DNA of 64,000 nt from Romboutsia hominis (GCF_900002575.1 NZ_LN650648.1:1054001-1118000); one strand, 5' to 3'. Counted from the stretch's first letter, positions 8,258 through 16,160 are shown. The notes: generated by a model from the sequence alone, not told the origin. A program made the numbers and translations.

Positions 8258-9298
8258 ATGTATTACAAAGGTATCGTTATGGAATTAAATAAAGACCATG
8301 CAATAGTTATGATAAATAGTGGGGATATATTAAAAATAAAAATTAAAAAGGGGTTATTGATTGGGGATGCAATTATATTTACTGAAGAAGATATAATTAA
8401 AGAAAGCAAAGTTATAGAATTTAAAAATAAAAAATGGATAAAGCCATTGGCATTAGTTGCATCAATTTTCTTTATAATTATATTTAACTTTTCAGGTAAA
8501 GACAAAGAGCCTATATCTAATCCATATGCATTAGTAACATTAGATATAAATCCAAGTATAGGGCTTGAAGTTGATGAGAATAAAATAGTAGTTAATGCAA
8601 AAGGTTTAAATAAAGATGGAAAGAAAATGAATATGAAAGATTTAAATGGGAAAAGTCTTGATGAAGCAACTAAGATTATTAGATCCTATGTACAAAGTAA
8701 TAAAGATATAAAGAATAAAGATTCAATGATAGTAGGATTTGCATTTTTAGAAAATACAAACAATAAAGTATTTGAAAAAAGTATCCAAAATATAATAAGA
8801 AAGAACTTTAGTGGAGTTGAAATAGTTTATATGTATGGTTCATCACAAGATAGAGAAATGGCAATTGAAAAAGGGATAAGCCTTGGAAGATATAAAGCAG
8901 ATGAGATAATAAATGAAGATTTATTAGAAGATACTATAGAAAATATGTCTGTTGATGAGCTTATAAATCTACTAAAAAATAAATCTACTCCAGTTTATTT
9001 AAATAAAGAAATAAAAGATGAACTTGAAGATAGATATGAAGACAATAAAGATAATGACGATAGTGATCGTGATTATAATGACAGCAACAAAGATAATGAC
9101 GATAGTGATCGTGATTATAATGACAGTAACAAATATGACGATGATAAAGATCGTGATTATAATGACAATAACAAAGATGATGAAAAAGATCGTGATTATA
9201 ATGATAATAACGAAGATGATGACGATAAAGATCTTAAATATAAAGATAATAACAAAGACGATGATAAAGATCATAATTATAATGATAATGATGAATAA
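8258..9298 (+). CDS. rsgI: Anti-sigma-I factor RsgI with acidic repeat tail
   Basis: 346 residues from the ATG at 8258 behind AGAGGTGA. A longer frame from 8228 would overlap sigI but lacks a site. The cytoplasmic N-terminal RsgI domain (about 1-55: GIVMELNKDHAIVMINSG, then GDAIIFTEEDI) binds SigI. One membrane helix follows (about 61-77), then an outer domain with YALVTLDINPSIGLEVDENK and AKGLNKDGKKM typical of RsgI. The last 80 or so residues are an Asp/Asn/Lys repeat (six units). Clostridial RsgI proteins often carry sugar-binding modules at this position; none is seen here. Confidence 0.88.
   Translation: MYYKGIVMELNKDHAIVMINSGDILKIKIKKGLLIGDAIIFTEEDIIKESKVIEFKNKKWIKPLALVASIFFIIIFNFSGKDKEPISNPYALVTLDINPSIGLEVDENKIVVNAKGLNKDGKKMNMKDLNGKSLDEATKIIRSYVQSNKDIKNKDSMIVGFAFLENTNNKVFEKSIQNIIRKNFSGVEIVYMYGSSQDREMAIEKGISLGRYKADEIINEDLLEDTIENMSVDELINLLKNKSTPVYLNKEIKDELEDRYEDNKDNDDSDRDYNDSNKDNDDSDRDYNDSNKYDDDKDRDYNDNNKDDEKDRDYNDNNEDDDDKDLKYKDNNKDDDKDHNYNDNDE
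9050..9295 (+). repeat. Coding tandem repeat, six 39-42-base units
   Basis: Units begin at 9050, 9092, 9134, 9176, 9215 and 9257. The first two differ at one base. Each encodes 13-14 residues rich in D, N and K, such as DRDYNDSNKDND. The high identity of neighbouring units suggests recent copy-number change. Confidence 0.85.
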
Positions 9299-9411
9299 AA
9301 AATATAGACTTATAATTAAAAAACAATAAATGTAAAAATATGGTACAATTTACAAATAAATTTAATTTCAATTAGTATCTAAAACACATTTAAAGTAAAT
9401 ATATCTAGGGA

Positions 9412-9462
9412 AAATGCCCTTGAAATCCATTTATTTGGGTTCTAAGGGCTTTAACTTTATTT
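9412..9462 (+). terminator. Terminator of sigI-rsgI
   Basis: The stem GCCCTTGAAATCCA / TGGGTTCTAAGGGC is followed by a T-rich stretch. It shares its right half with the hairpin at 5749-5795. Confidence 0.65.
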
Positions 9463-9509
9463 TATAAATACCTAATTACAGTGTATATTTCAAATTGATA
9501 TACTTAATG

Positions 9510-10220
9510 TTACTTTTTAGAATTCTTTCCAACTGGAATACTATCATTATTTATAGGGTTATCAAATGATGGTGGAGTAATATTTATTTTAGTATCATGG
9601 TTAGGTCCAGGAGTAGATAAGTCAAAATATAACTTAGAATCTTCTGTAACCCCAAAGTCTTTATTTGAGCCTGTACCTTTAACTTTATTTAGTGCATCTC
9701 TAAATAAAGCATTATGTGCTTCCTCTCTATTAAGTAAGAAATCAATAGTTTCTCTAACGTATTTATCTTCAATTTGTCTATATAAGTATTCATATACAAC
9801 TTTTGCTCTTTGCTCTGATGCTATATTAGATAATAAATCTGCAACTAAATCACCGGTTACAGTTACATAATTTGCACTCCATGGTGCTCCTGATGAATTT
9901 ATTAATACAGGTGATAATCCAGTTAATACGTGTGTCTCTATCTCTCCTGAATCAACAGCCTTATAATCTACATCATGTCCGTTAAGTAAGTTTATAGTTT
10001 GAGCTACCATTTCCATATGACTAAGTTCTTCTGCAGCTATATCTAAAAATAAATCTTTTATAACAGGATCTTTTATTCTAAAACTTTGTGCCATATATTG
10101 CATAGCTGCTTTAAGCTCTCCATTACCTCCACCTAATTGTTCTTGCATTAAAACTGCATATTGAGGGTTTGGTTTTTCTACTTTTACTTCTCTTAATAAC
10201 TTTTTATCATGCTTAAACAT
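9510..10220 (-). CDS. Manganese catalase family protein
   Basis: 236 residues with the four-helix di-manganese ferritin-like fold. Ligand candidates are all present: E35 (NGELKAAMQY), E65 and H68 (EELSHME), E136 (SEQRAKVVYEYL) and H169 (EEAHNALF). This matches the Glu-Glu-His-Glu-His pattern of the Lactobacillus plantarum enzyme, so it should break down hydrogen peroxide. Spore-coat CotJC proteins belong to the same family and are shorter. The C-terminal tail (about 190-236) is Pro/Asn-rich. GGAGGTA precedes the start. It is monocistronic. Confidence 0.88.
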   Translation of the reverse strand: MFKHDKKLLREVKVEKPNPQYAVLMQEQLGGGNGELKAAMQYMAQSFRIKDPVIKDLFLDIAAEELSHMEMVAQTINLLNGHDVDYKAVDSGEIETHVLTGLSPVLINSSGAPWSANYVTVTGDLVADLLSNIASEQRAKVVYEYLYRQIEDKYVRETIDFLLNREEAHNALFRDALNKVKGTGSNKDFGVTEDSKLYFDLSTPGPNHDTKINITPPSFDNPINNDSIPVGKNSKK

Positions 10221-10439
10221 TTAAATATGTACCTCCATTTGATCTTTGGTTAAAAATATATTTTCCAAATTAATGTAAATTATTCTTGTTTGAATAAATA
10301 ATGTGTTAATTTTTCTTTATGTAAAGTACATAATTAATACCTAAAGTAAAATTTAAGATATACTTAGAATTATTATATGGATTGTAAATTATTTTTCAAA
10401 GATATATTATTAAAGTAATACAAATTAATGGGGGATTCG

Positions 10440-10832
10440 ATGGATAAATACAATAAATTATTTAAGTTGACAAGGGCATTAACATACCTATTTATACTTT
10501 CCGTACTTATATTGATTTTTACTGGATTTATTATAGGAGAAGGAGAAATAGTACAGTATAGTGTAGGTTTTTTTGTCATAAGTTTTATTTCATGCTTAGT
10601 CATAGGAGGAATTTCATTAATAATAAAAATCATATATCTAAATTCGATGGATAGAAAAAGAAGATTAATTAATGCTTTAAAAGATTTTTTATGTTCATTT
10701 ATAGTATTATTTATTTTAGAATTTATTCTGAAAAGTTCAGGTATAAATTTAGGTAGTATCTTTAGTATAAGTTTTGGAAGCGCGGTAGGAGTAAATTTTG
10801 GAGATTTAATATTCTTTAATCACAAAGTTTAA
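10440..10832 (+). CDS. Small membrane protein, unknown
   Basis: 130 residues from the ATG at 10440, 3 bases after a GGGGGAT site; an in-frame ATG at 10428 overlaps that site. There are three or four hydrophobic helices (about 12-33, 38-62, 80-98, 105-125) and a short basic loop DRKRRL between them. The C-terminal part is glycine/serine-rich. No family is recognised. Gene start spacing is tight, so the exact start is uncertain. Confidence 0.55.
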   Translation: MDKYNKLFKLTRALTYLFILSVLILIFTGFIIGEGEIVQYSVGFFVISFISCLVIGGISLIIKIIYLNSMDRKRRLINALKDFLCSFIVLFILEFILKSSGINLGSIFSISFGSAVGVNFGDLIFFNHKV

Positions 10833-11253
10833 CTAGTCACTAAGAAGTTTTTTTATATATAGTAAAAACTTATAGAAAATAATCTTTATAATCAATTCTA
10901 GGGAATTTTTATATTAATTAAGGGACAAACCTTACACACTCATAAATAACTTATTTTTGTTATATTTTACTAGGCATCTTTAAATATGTTTTTAGAGAAT
11001 AGTATTTATTGAAATTGTTCATGAAAACATCTGTTTTAATGGACATTTAGTTTTAGAATTTAAATTATGATATAATAATGTAATTAATCAAGAAGGTAGG
11101 TGTCATCATGTTTTGTAAAATTAGATTAATTAATTTAGCTCCAAGCAAAAGCTGCAATAATATCAAAGCATAGTTTGTAAGGAGCGATAAAATAGATGTT
11201 TTGTGCAGTTTTTGATTAAATATTTGCTCTAATAATAAATAGGAGAAATACTT
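10833..11253. other. 420-base gap with a dispersed repeat and a likely promoter
   Basis: The gap holds the dispersed repeat at 10975-11050, then an extended -10 (TGATATAAT, 11068-11076) that probably drives the CD3324-family gene. A 21-codon frame at 11108-11173 has a reasonable site (GAAGGTAGG) but nothing else to support it. No terminator with a good T run is seen after the preceding gene. Confidence 0.4.
10975..11050 (+). repeat. Dispersed imperfect repeat, copy 1
   Basis: It begins CATCTTTAAATATGTTTTTA, continues through AGAATAGTATTTATTGAAAT, and ends GAAAACATCTGTTTTAATGG. The end contains the small palindrome AAAACA-TC-TGTTTT. Related copies lie at 12305, 12953 (first half only) and 14612 (minus strand). 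Confidence 0.5.
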
Positions 11254-11526
11254 ATGAAATATAAAAAAGCACAAAATATATTACCTAAAGATGTTTTAGA
11301 TTTAGTTCAAAAATACATCGATGGTGATTATATATACATTCCAAAGAAAGATGATAGCAAAAAATCTTGGGGTGAGGTTAGTGGAATAAAAGCTGAACTA
11401 AAAACAAGAAATCTTGAAATATATAGTAAGTACTTACAAGGAACATCAATTAAACAATTGTCTAAAGATTATTTTCTATCTGAAAGTAGTATTAGGAGAA
11501 TATTATATATCTATAAAAATAAATAA
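11254..11526 (+). CDS. CD3324 family protein (Mor-like helix-turn-helix)
   Basis: 90 residues matching the small clostridial family known as CD3324: MKYKKAQNILPKDVLDLVQK, then DGDYIYIPKKDD, then SWGEVSGIKAELKTRN. The C-terminal half (LQGTSIKQLSKDYFLSESSIRRILYIYK) is a helix-turn-helix of the Mor transcription-activator type, so DNA binding is likely. Targets are unknown. The start codon follows TAGGAGAAAT. Confidence 0.75.
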   Translation: MKYKKAQNILPKDVLDLVQKYIDGDYIYIPKKDDSKKSWGEVSGIKAELKTRNLEIYSKYLQGTSIKQLSKDYFLSESSIRRILYIYKNK

Positions 11527-11633
11527 ATATATTTAATTGATTATAGTTAGTACAGAAATGTTCTTAATAAACTTTTCAAATTATATTTAACATATAATAT
11601 TAAGTAACATACTTACTTAGGAGGAATTGTTAA

Positions 11634-12080
11634 ATGATAAAAATTGAAAATTTAAATATTATTAATAATAAGGATATGGAAGAAATACTAGATACATGGG
11701 AATCATCAGTAAGAGCGACACATGACTTTTTAAGTGAAGAAGATATAATCTCAATAAAACCTCAAGTTATAGAAGGTGCTAAATATGTTAGTAAACTTTT
11801 ATGTGTAAGAGACAAAAATGGTATTATAAAAGCTTTTATGGGAATACATGATTTTAAAATTGAAATGTTGTTTGTAAGTAATGAAAGTAGAGGACATGGA
11901 ATCGGAAAAAAACTTGTAGAATATGCAATAGAAGTATTAAATGTAAATTATGTAGATGTAAATGAGCAAAATCCACAAGCATTAGGCTTTTATAAACATA
12001 TAGGATTTAAAGTTTTTAAAAAATCTGAGTTCGATGAACAGGGTAATCCATTCCCTATACTGCATATGAAATTAAAATAA
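11634..12080 (+). CDS. GNAT family N-acetyltransferase
   Basis: 148 residues with the GNAT core: LFVSNESRGHGIGKKLVEYAIE carries the R-G-x-G-x-G/A acetyl-CoA loop (RGHGIG), followed by NVNYVDVNEQNPQALGFYKHIGFKVF. The N-terminus (WESSVRATHDFLSEEDI) and the C-terminal GNPFPILHMKL are the signature of the YjaB branch, found also in acyl-CoA-dependent acetylases of unknown target. GGAGGAAT supports the start. A terminator follows. Confidence 0.85.
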   Translation: MIKIENLNIINNKDMEEILDTWESSVRATHDFLSEEDIISIKPQVIEGAKYVSKLLCVRDKNGIIKAFMGIHDFKIEMLFVSNESRGHGIGKKLVEYAIEVLNVNYVDVNEQNPQALGFYKHIGFKVFKKSEFDEQGNPFPILHMKLK

Positions 12081-12109
12081 TACAACTTATAGTATAACTA
12101 AATAAATAT

Positions 12110-12142
12110 AAATAGAGTAATAATATTATTACTCTATTTTTC
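12110..12142 (+). terminator. Rho-independent terminator
   Basis: The hairpin AAATAGAGTAATA / TATTACTCTATTTTT follows the acetyltransferase gene. Confidence 0.8.
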
Positions 12143-12304
12143 ATTCAAAAAACATAGGATTTAATGAACATATTTAATTGCTCTATAATATATCTAAAAA
12201 TATTTAAATCAATATCCAAACGGTACAAGAAATAAAAAACATCATTTTATGTACAGTTTTTTATATCAAAATAACAAGTTTTAAAATTTTACTTTATAAA
12301 CTTG

Positions 12305-12372
12305 TTAGGTATTTTAAATAAGTTTTTAGAAAATAGTTTACTAAATTTTTACGAAAACATCTGTTTTAATGC
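12305..12372 (+). repeat. Dispersed imperfect repeat, copy 2
   Basis: It starts AGGTATTTTAAATAAGTTTT, then AGAAAATAGTTTACTAAAT, and ends ACGAAAACATCTGTTTTAAT, parallel to copy 1 at 10975. It stands just before the 11-bp phased repeats. Confidence 0.5.
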
Positions 12373-12395
12373 ACAATCTGTAAAATAAAGATATC

Positions 12396-12497
12396 TTTAA
12401 ATGTTTTTTAAGACTAGTTAAAACTAAATTTAATAATAATTTAAGATTAGTTTAAGTTTAGTTTAAGTTTAGTTTAATTATTATGATATATTATAAT
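12396..12497 (+). promoter_or_regulatory. Promoter with eight 11-bp-phased repeats (consensus TTTAAGNTTAG)
   Basis: Units start every 11 bases at 12396, 12407, 12418, 12429, 12440, 12451, 12462 and 12473. Units 12440-12472 read TTTAAGATTAG, TTTAAGTTTAG, TTTAAGTTTAG, and the outer ones are degenerate. A TATAAT -10 lies at 12492-12497, just downstream. Direct repeats at an 11-bp pitch place every unit on the same DNA face, as in binding sites of OmpR/PhoB-type response regulators. The likely target is the membrane-protein gene starting near 12531. Confidence 0.55.
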
Positions 12498-12530
12498 AAT
12501 TAAAAAAACTAGATTTCTAGAAAGGATCTG

Positions 12531-12839
12531 ATTAAAATATCACAATTAATTGCAATAATTACTGCTATTTTAAGCTTATTAAATTACTCATTTTGGACAA
12601 GCAATAATCTTGATTTTTTATTTAAACTATTTAGTGTAAGTGGACAAGGATTGTTAGTAATATTTACACTTTTTGCTATGATATCTTATTCTGGAAAAAA
12701 GCTTACATTCAATTATAGAAATTGTCCTTATAAAGTATTTACTATAAGATATTCAATATTATTAATTTCGTTATTAGGAAATTTATCTATATTTATTGTC
12801 TTATTCCTAAACTTTATAGGAAAAATAAATGCTTTGTAA
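12531..12839 (+). CDS. Small membrane protein with non-standard start
   Basis: The frame carries about 102 residues: IKISQLIAIITAILSLLNY, then WTSNNLDFLFKLFSVSGQG, then three hydrophobic helices in all and a polar C-terminus. An AAAGGAT ribosome site (12521-12527) points to a start at the CTG at 12528, the ATT at 12531 or the ATA at 12537; none is ATG/GTG/TTG. The only standard start, a TTG at 12651, would remove the first helix and has no site. Either a rare ATT start is used or the start codon has been lost. Function is unknown. Confidence 0.45.
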   Translation: MKISQLIAIITAILSLLNYSFWTSNNLDFLFKLFSVSGQGLLVIFTLFAMISYSGKKLTFNYRNCPYKVFTIRYSILLISLLGNLSIFIVLFLNFIGKINAL

Positions 12840-12952
12840 TTTAATTAGAATATAACTATTTACTAAATTTCACTTTGGAGATTAGTTATGTATTTTGTAT
12901 AAAGTTAATGCCATTAGAACACAAATAAGTAGGGTTCTAATGGCATTTTTGC

Positions 12953-13004
12953 TGCATATCTTTAAATGTGTTTTAGAAGCTAAAATCTAATGAATTAAAT
13001 AATT
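12953..13004 (+). repeat. Dispersed imperfect repeat, partial copy 3
   Basis: ATATCTTTAAATGTGTTTTA and the following AGAAGC resemble the first half of copies 1 and 2. It lies immediately before inverted-duplication copy B. Confidence 0.35.
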
Positions 13005-13521
13005 TTAATAAATTTTTAATATTCTTAACAATCAAAAATGTATCTTATTTGTTACCACATAAATGAATCTATAGTTTAAAATTATCATAAATTACATTTA
13101 AAAAATATACGCGAAATGAGGGGTATCTATTATGGATATGTATTACGGTGAGCCAACTTTTGACTTATTTACGATCATGTTTTTTATAATCTTTTTTCTT
13201 ATTTTGGGGACAATTATAATTAATATAATTAAAGGTTTTAATCAATGGTCTTACAATAATAAACAACCTATATTAGATGTAAAAAGTAAAGTTGTTTCTA
13301 AAAGGAGTGAAGTTATAAGACACGCTGGACATATTGATTCAAATGGAACACATCATAACGGAGGCTCATCTACAAATTATTATATTACATTTGAGTTTGA
13401 AAGTAAGGATAGAATGGAGTTTAGTGTTTCAGGAAAAGAATTTGGTATGATTGTTGAGGGAGATATAGGCGTTTTGAAATTTCAAGGAAGTAGATACCTA
13501 GAGTTTAAAAGGGATATTTAA
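13005..13521 (+). repeat. Inverted duplication, copy B (pairs with 5223-5735)
   Basis: Same upstream block and DUF2500 gene as copy A, in the opposite orientation. The intervening 7.3 kb could in principle invert by recombination between the copies. Confidence 0.7.
13132..13521 (+). CDS. DUF2500-family membrane protein, copy B
   Basis: 129 residues, nearly identical to copy A (5223-5612): same single N-terminal helix, same VVSKRSEVIRH and SSTNYYITFEFE segments. Substitutions are mostly conservative (V/I, R/K, E/D), apart from residues 5-7, which are FFD in copy A and YGE here. Both copies are intact, which suggests both are kept by selection or that the duplication is recent. GAGGGGTATCT precedes the ATG. 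A small membrane-protein gene follows after 37 bases and may be cotranscribed. Confidence 0.75.
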   Translation: MDMYYGEPTFDLFTIMFFIIFFLILGTIIINIIKGFNQWSYNNKQPILDVKSKVVSKRSEVIRHAGHIDSNGTHHNGGSSTNYYITFEFESKDRMEFSVSGKEFGMIVEGDIGVLKFQGSRYLEFKRDI

Positions 13522-13558
13522 TCTAAATGCATTCAAAATTACTATTAGGGAGGACAAT

Positions 13559-13792
13559 ATGAAGATTAAATTAAATATAGGGAGTTTAGCAATAATTTTA
13601 GGAGTGTTGATATTATCTTTAGAATTATATGGGCTTAAATTTATACAACTTATGGAATTACAATTTACAGGTAGTTGCCCTACTAATTCATTTAACTATA
13701 TAAATACTGAATTAGGCATAGCAATTGTCTTACCTATTTTAATAATAGGGTATGGGATTATGTTAATTGTAAAAAAAGATATTGGAGAGTAA
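13559..13792 (+). CDS. Small two-helix membrane protein
   Basis: 77 residues with a hydrophobic helix at each end (about 8-28 and 50-70) and a short outer loop with one cysteine (QFTGSCPTNSFNYINTE). The start follows GGGAGGACAAT. No family is recognised. It is probably in one transcript with DUF2500 copy B. Confidence 0.55.
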   Translation: MKIKLNIGSLAIILGVLILSLELYGLKFIQLMELQFTGSCPTNSFNYINTELGIAIVLPILIIGYGIMLIVKKDIGE

Positions 13793-13916
13793 TAAAATAT
13801 ATAGTAATTTGTGTACAAAAAACACATATTTTAGTGGACACTTAATGTTATGTATTATAATTAAGTAAATAATTGATTATATTGAAAAAAATAAGTGGCT
13901 AATTCACTATGGAATT

Positions 13917-13962
13917 TAATTAAAAAAGAGCATTAAAATTTAATGCTCTTTTTTAATTAAAT
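13917..13962. terminator. Strong terminator, works for both strands
   Basis: The perfect stem TTAATTAAAAAAGAGCATTA / TAATGCTCTTTTTTAATTAA lies between the convergent genes 13559-13792 and 14011-14526. Confidence 0.8.
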
Positions 13963-14010
13963 TTATTTGTTTAAAGTTAATTCTAACCACAAATTGGACT
14001 TTATATATTT

Positions 14011-14526
14011 TTAATTTGCCAATATTAGTATTGATAAAAGACCTACTAATACAACTGTAGCAATTGAAGCAAGTATATTAAGTACTTTAATGGTTTTGTT
14101 TTTAAATATTTTTGTGAATATATAAAATATTCCAATCCCCACTATTCCACCTAATGTATTACCTATAAGGTCTGTTATATCTGTCGCACCTATAGCAAAA
14201 ATAAACTGTAAAACTTCAATTGATAAGCTAATAAAAAAAGACAGTGAAATTTTTTTAATAAAAGGCCATTTTGGATTCAACATACATGTATATATACCAA
14301 CAGGAACAAATACAAGTATATTATTGATAATTTCATTAATATATATTTTTCCATTAACAATAACAGATTCAGAAAAAGGAATTAAATTAATACTCCTATT
14401 ACCATGAATTGCATCAAGAAAAAAATCAAATGAAAAACTCATTTTAAATAAAAGAATCCATATTAATATGAAAAAATATACTGTAAACAAAATCGTAGTT
14501 AAATTGCGTTGCTTTTTATATTCCAT
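14011..14526 (-). CDS. VanZ-like family membrane protein
   Basis: 171 residues from an ATG at 14526 behind GGAGGATACT; a longer frame to 14622 lacks a site. The VanZ signature is present as INNILVFVPVGIYTCML, then FISLSIEVLQFIFAIGATDITDLIGNTLGG, with about five membrane helices. It is a distant paralogue of the 2191-2838 gene: both keep the E-x-x-Q and T-D-I-[DT]-D residues. No glycopeptide-resistance genes are nearby, although a ddl gene lies at 59.4 kb. Confidence 0.8.
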   Translation of the reverse strand: MEYKKQRNLTTILFTVYFFILIWILLFKMSFSFDFFLDAIHGNRSINLIPFSESVIVNGKIYINEIINNILVFVPVGIYTCMLNPKWPFIKKISLSFFISLSIEVLQFIFAIGATDITDLIGNTLGGIVGIGIFYIFTKIFKNKTIKVLNILASIATVVLVGLLSILILAN

Positions 14527-14985
14527 AGTATCCTCCACTAATTCGTTAACCCCTTGAATTTTCAATCCTATTATATCATAAAAAGTATTCACAAAAATAG
14601 ACGCTTTTATAGACATCTTCAATAAATACTATTTTCTAAAAATACATTTGAAGATATTTAATAAAAAGCACTTAGAATACATTTAGGTGAAATTAAACAA
14701 GGGGCATATAAAAAACTTTACAATAAGTATACACGCTTTTTTAAGAATAAAAATTAATTAAGGAATAGGTGATAAAAGAAATACTTACGTACATAAGCAA
14801 AATTTAAATAGATAGTTTTTTATAAGGAAGAGTACTTGAACTAGAGTAAATTTAATGTCTAGACAGAGTACAGGACAACTTAAAGGGAAAATAAATAATA
14901 GAAATTTTTATGTTTTGAATGGATAATCTTGGGCATAAAAAATATTAAATAAAAGATTATAATAAAATGACAGGAGATGAGTTAA
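14527..14985. other. Intergenic stretch with a minus-strand dispersed repeat
   Basis: Bases 14612-14665 carry, on the minus strand, the dispersed repeat (ATCTTCAAATGTATTTTTAG, then AAAATAGTATTTATTGAAG). From 14665 to 14985 I see no convincing gene, only short coding-like scraps and an AGGAG site at 14972 that serves the next gene. Confidence 0.4.
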
Positions 14986-15969
14986 ATGTGTACGCATGTT
15001 CACATTTCAAGCAACAAAAATAACTTTTATTGGGGAAGAACTTTAGATACTTCTTTTAATCCATTTGATATTGGTTCAAAAGTAACTATTGTTCCTAAAA
15101 ATTTTACTTTAGATACACAAAGTAAACCATGGAAAACAAAATACGCTTTTTTAGGTATAAGTTTATCAGGCTCTACTTTATTTTTTGATGGAGTAAATGA
15201 AAAAGGACTTGCTGGAGGACTTTTATTTTTAAAGGCATGTACATGGGATAAAAAAGACAATATAGAAAATGAAGGACTCATAGCTATTAATAGTGGTGAA
15301 ATAATTCCTTGGATTTTAAGCAACTTTGAAAATGTTAGTGATATAAAGAAAAATATATCAAAAGTTGTAGTTACTGGTGATGATATTCCTTCATTAGGAG
15401 AGTTAGGTAAAGGAAATCCTATCACTGCTCATTATACTTTTACAGACAAAATGGGTAATTCAGTCGTATTAGAACCAACAAATAATGGACGTTTTAGAGT
15501 TTTTGATAATAATGTAGGTGTAATGGCTAATGATCCAACATTCGATTGGCATATGACTAATTTAGCAAATTATATTCAAGCACAAGGATTTAATAGACAA
15601 CAAAATCATTTAAACAATAAAACAGCAATTACACCAATTTCAAATGGTACAGGTCTACTTGGATTACCAGGAGATTATACTTCACCATCAAGATTTGTAC
15701 GTGCAGTATATTTAAGAAATCTTATAGGAGAAGTTAGTGATGAAGAAGCACCTGCTCAATTATTTAGTATTTTAAATTCTGTTTGGGTTCCAAAGGGAGT
15801 TATGCGTTTTTTTGAAGATAAAGATGACTCAGATTTTTCAAGTTATATGTGTGCATATGATCAAAATTTAGGTAAATTATATTTACGTGTTTTTAATCAT
15901 ATAGATACAATGGAATTCTCTTTAGAAAATGTCAGAGAAAATGAGCTAGTAACTTATTCAGTTAACTAG
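14986..15969 (+). CDS. Choloylglycine hydrolase family amidase (bile salt hydrolase / penicillin V acylase type)
   Basis: 327 residues, the usual family length. After removal of Met, Cys2 is the N-terminal nucleophile (MCTHVHISS). Other active-site residues fit: R18 and D21 (WGRTLD), N182 (MANDPTFDWH) and R236 (SRFVRAVYLRN). The enzyme cuts linear amide bonds, either conjugated bile acids or phenoxymethyl-penicillin-like or acyl-homoserine-lactone substrates. The sequence around NEKGLAGGLLF does not decide between them for me. AGGAGATGAG precedes the ATG. It is monocistronic with a very strong terminator. A gut or host association would suit bile salt hydrolysis. Confidence 0.85.
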   Translation: MCTHVHISSNKNNFYWGRTLDTSFNPFDIGSKVTIVPKNFTLDTQSKPWKTKYAFLGISLSGSTLFFDGVNEKGLAGGLLFLKACTWDKKDNIENEGLIAINSGEIIPWILSNFENVSDIKKNISKVVVTGDDIPSLGELGKGNPITAHYTFTDKMGNSVVLEPTNNGRFRVFDNNVGVMANDPTFDWHMTNLANYIQAQGFNRQQNHLNNKTAITPISNGTGLLGLPGDYTSPSRFVRAVYLRNLIGEVSDEEAPAQLFSILNSVWVPKGVMRFFEDKDDSDFSSYMCAYDQNLGKLYLRVFNHIDTMEFSLENVRENELVTYSVN

Positions 15970-16095
15970 AAATTAAGGAAAATGATTTTTATAAAAAGTA
16001 TTAAAAAATATTAACATATAGATATCATATGGTTTTAGTGTATAAATTAATAACAAGCAAAAAATACATAAGATATTGTTATATACGTTAAAACA

Positions 16096-16160
16096 AACTA
16101 AAAAAGAGTATGTTTGTTGAAATATATAAATTTCAACAAACATACTCTTTTTTAGTTATA
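16096..16160 (+). terminator. Very strong terminator, 27-bp perfect stem
   Basis: The inverted repeat begins AACTAAAAAAGAGTATGTTT with its complement after an 8-base loop. It ends the choloylglycine hydrolase gene. Confidence 0.85.

Noticed and set aside
9050-9295. CRISPR-like array
   Set aside because: Units are directly adjacent, lie in frame inside a coding sequence, and have no unique spacers.
8999-9329. Long open frames in other frames over the rsgI repeat
   Set aside because: They are products of the GAT/AAT/AAC triplet repeat and have Ile/Met-only composition without ribosome sites. The RsgI frame explains the region.
11108-11173. 21-residue leader peptide before the CD3324-family gene
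   Set aside because: A reasonable ribosome site exists, but the composition and lack of a regulatory hairpin downstream give no support.
5223-13521. Composite transposon bounded by the DUF2500 copies
   Set aside because: No transposase, no terminal inverted repeats of an insertion sequence, no target-site duplication seen.
2191-14526. Vancomycin-resistance cluster, suggested by two VanZ proteins and ddl
   Set aside because: No vanHAX or vanRS genes are present, ddl is far away, and VanZ-like proteins are common in this group without resistance.
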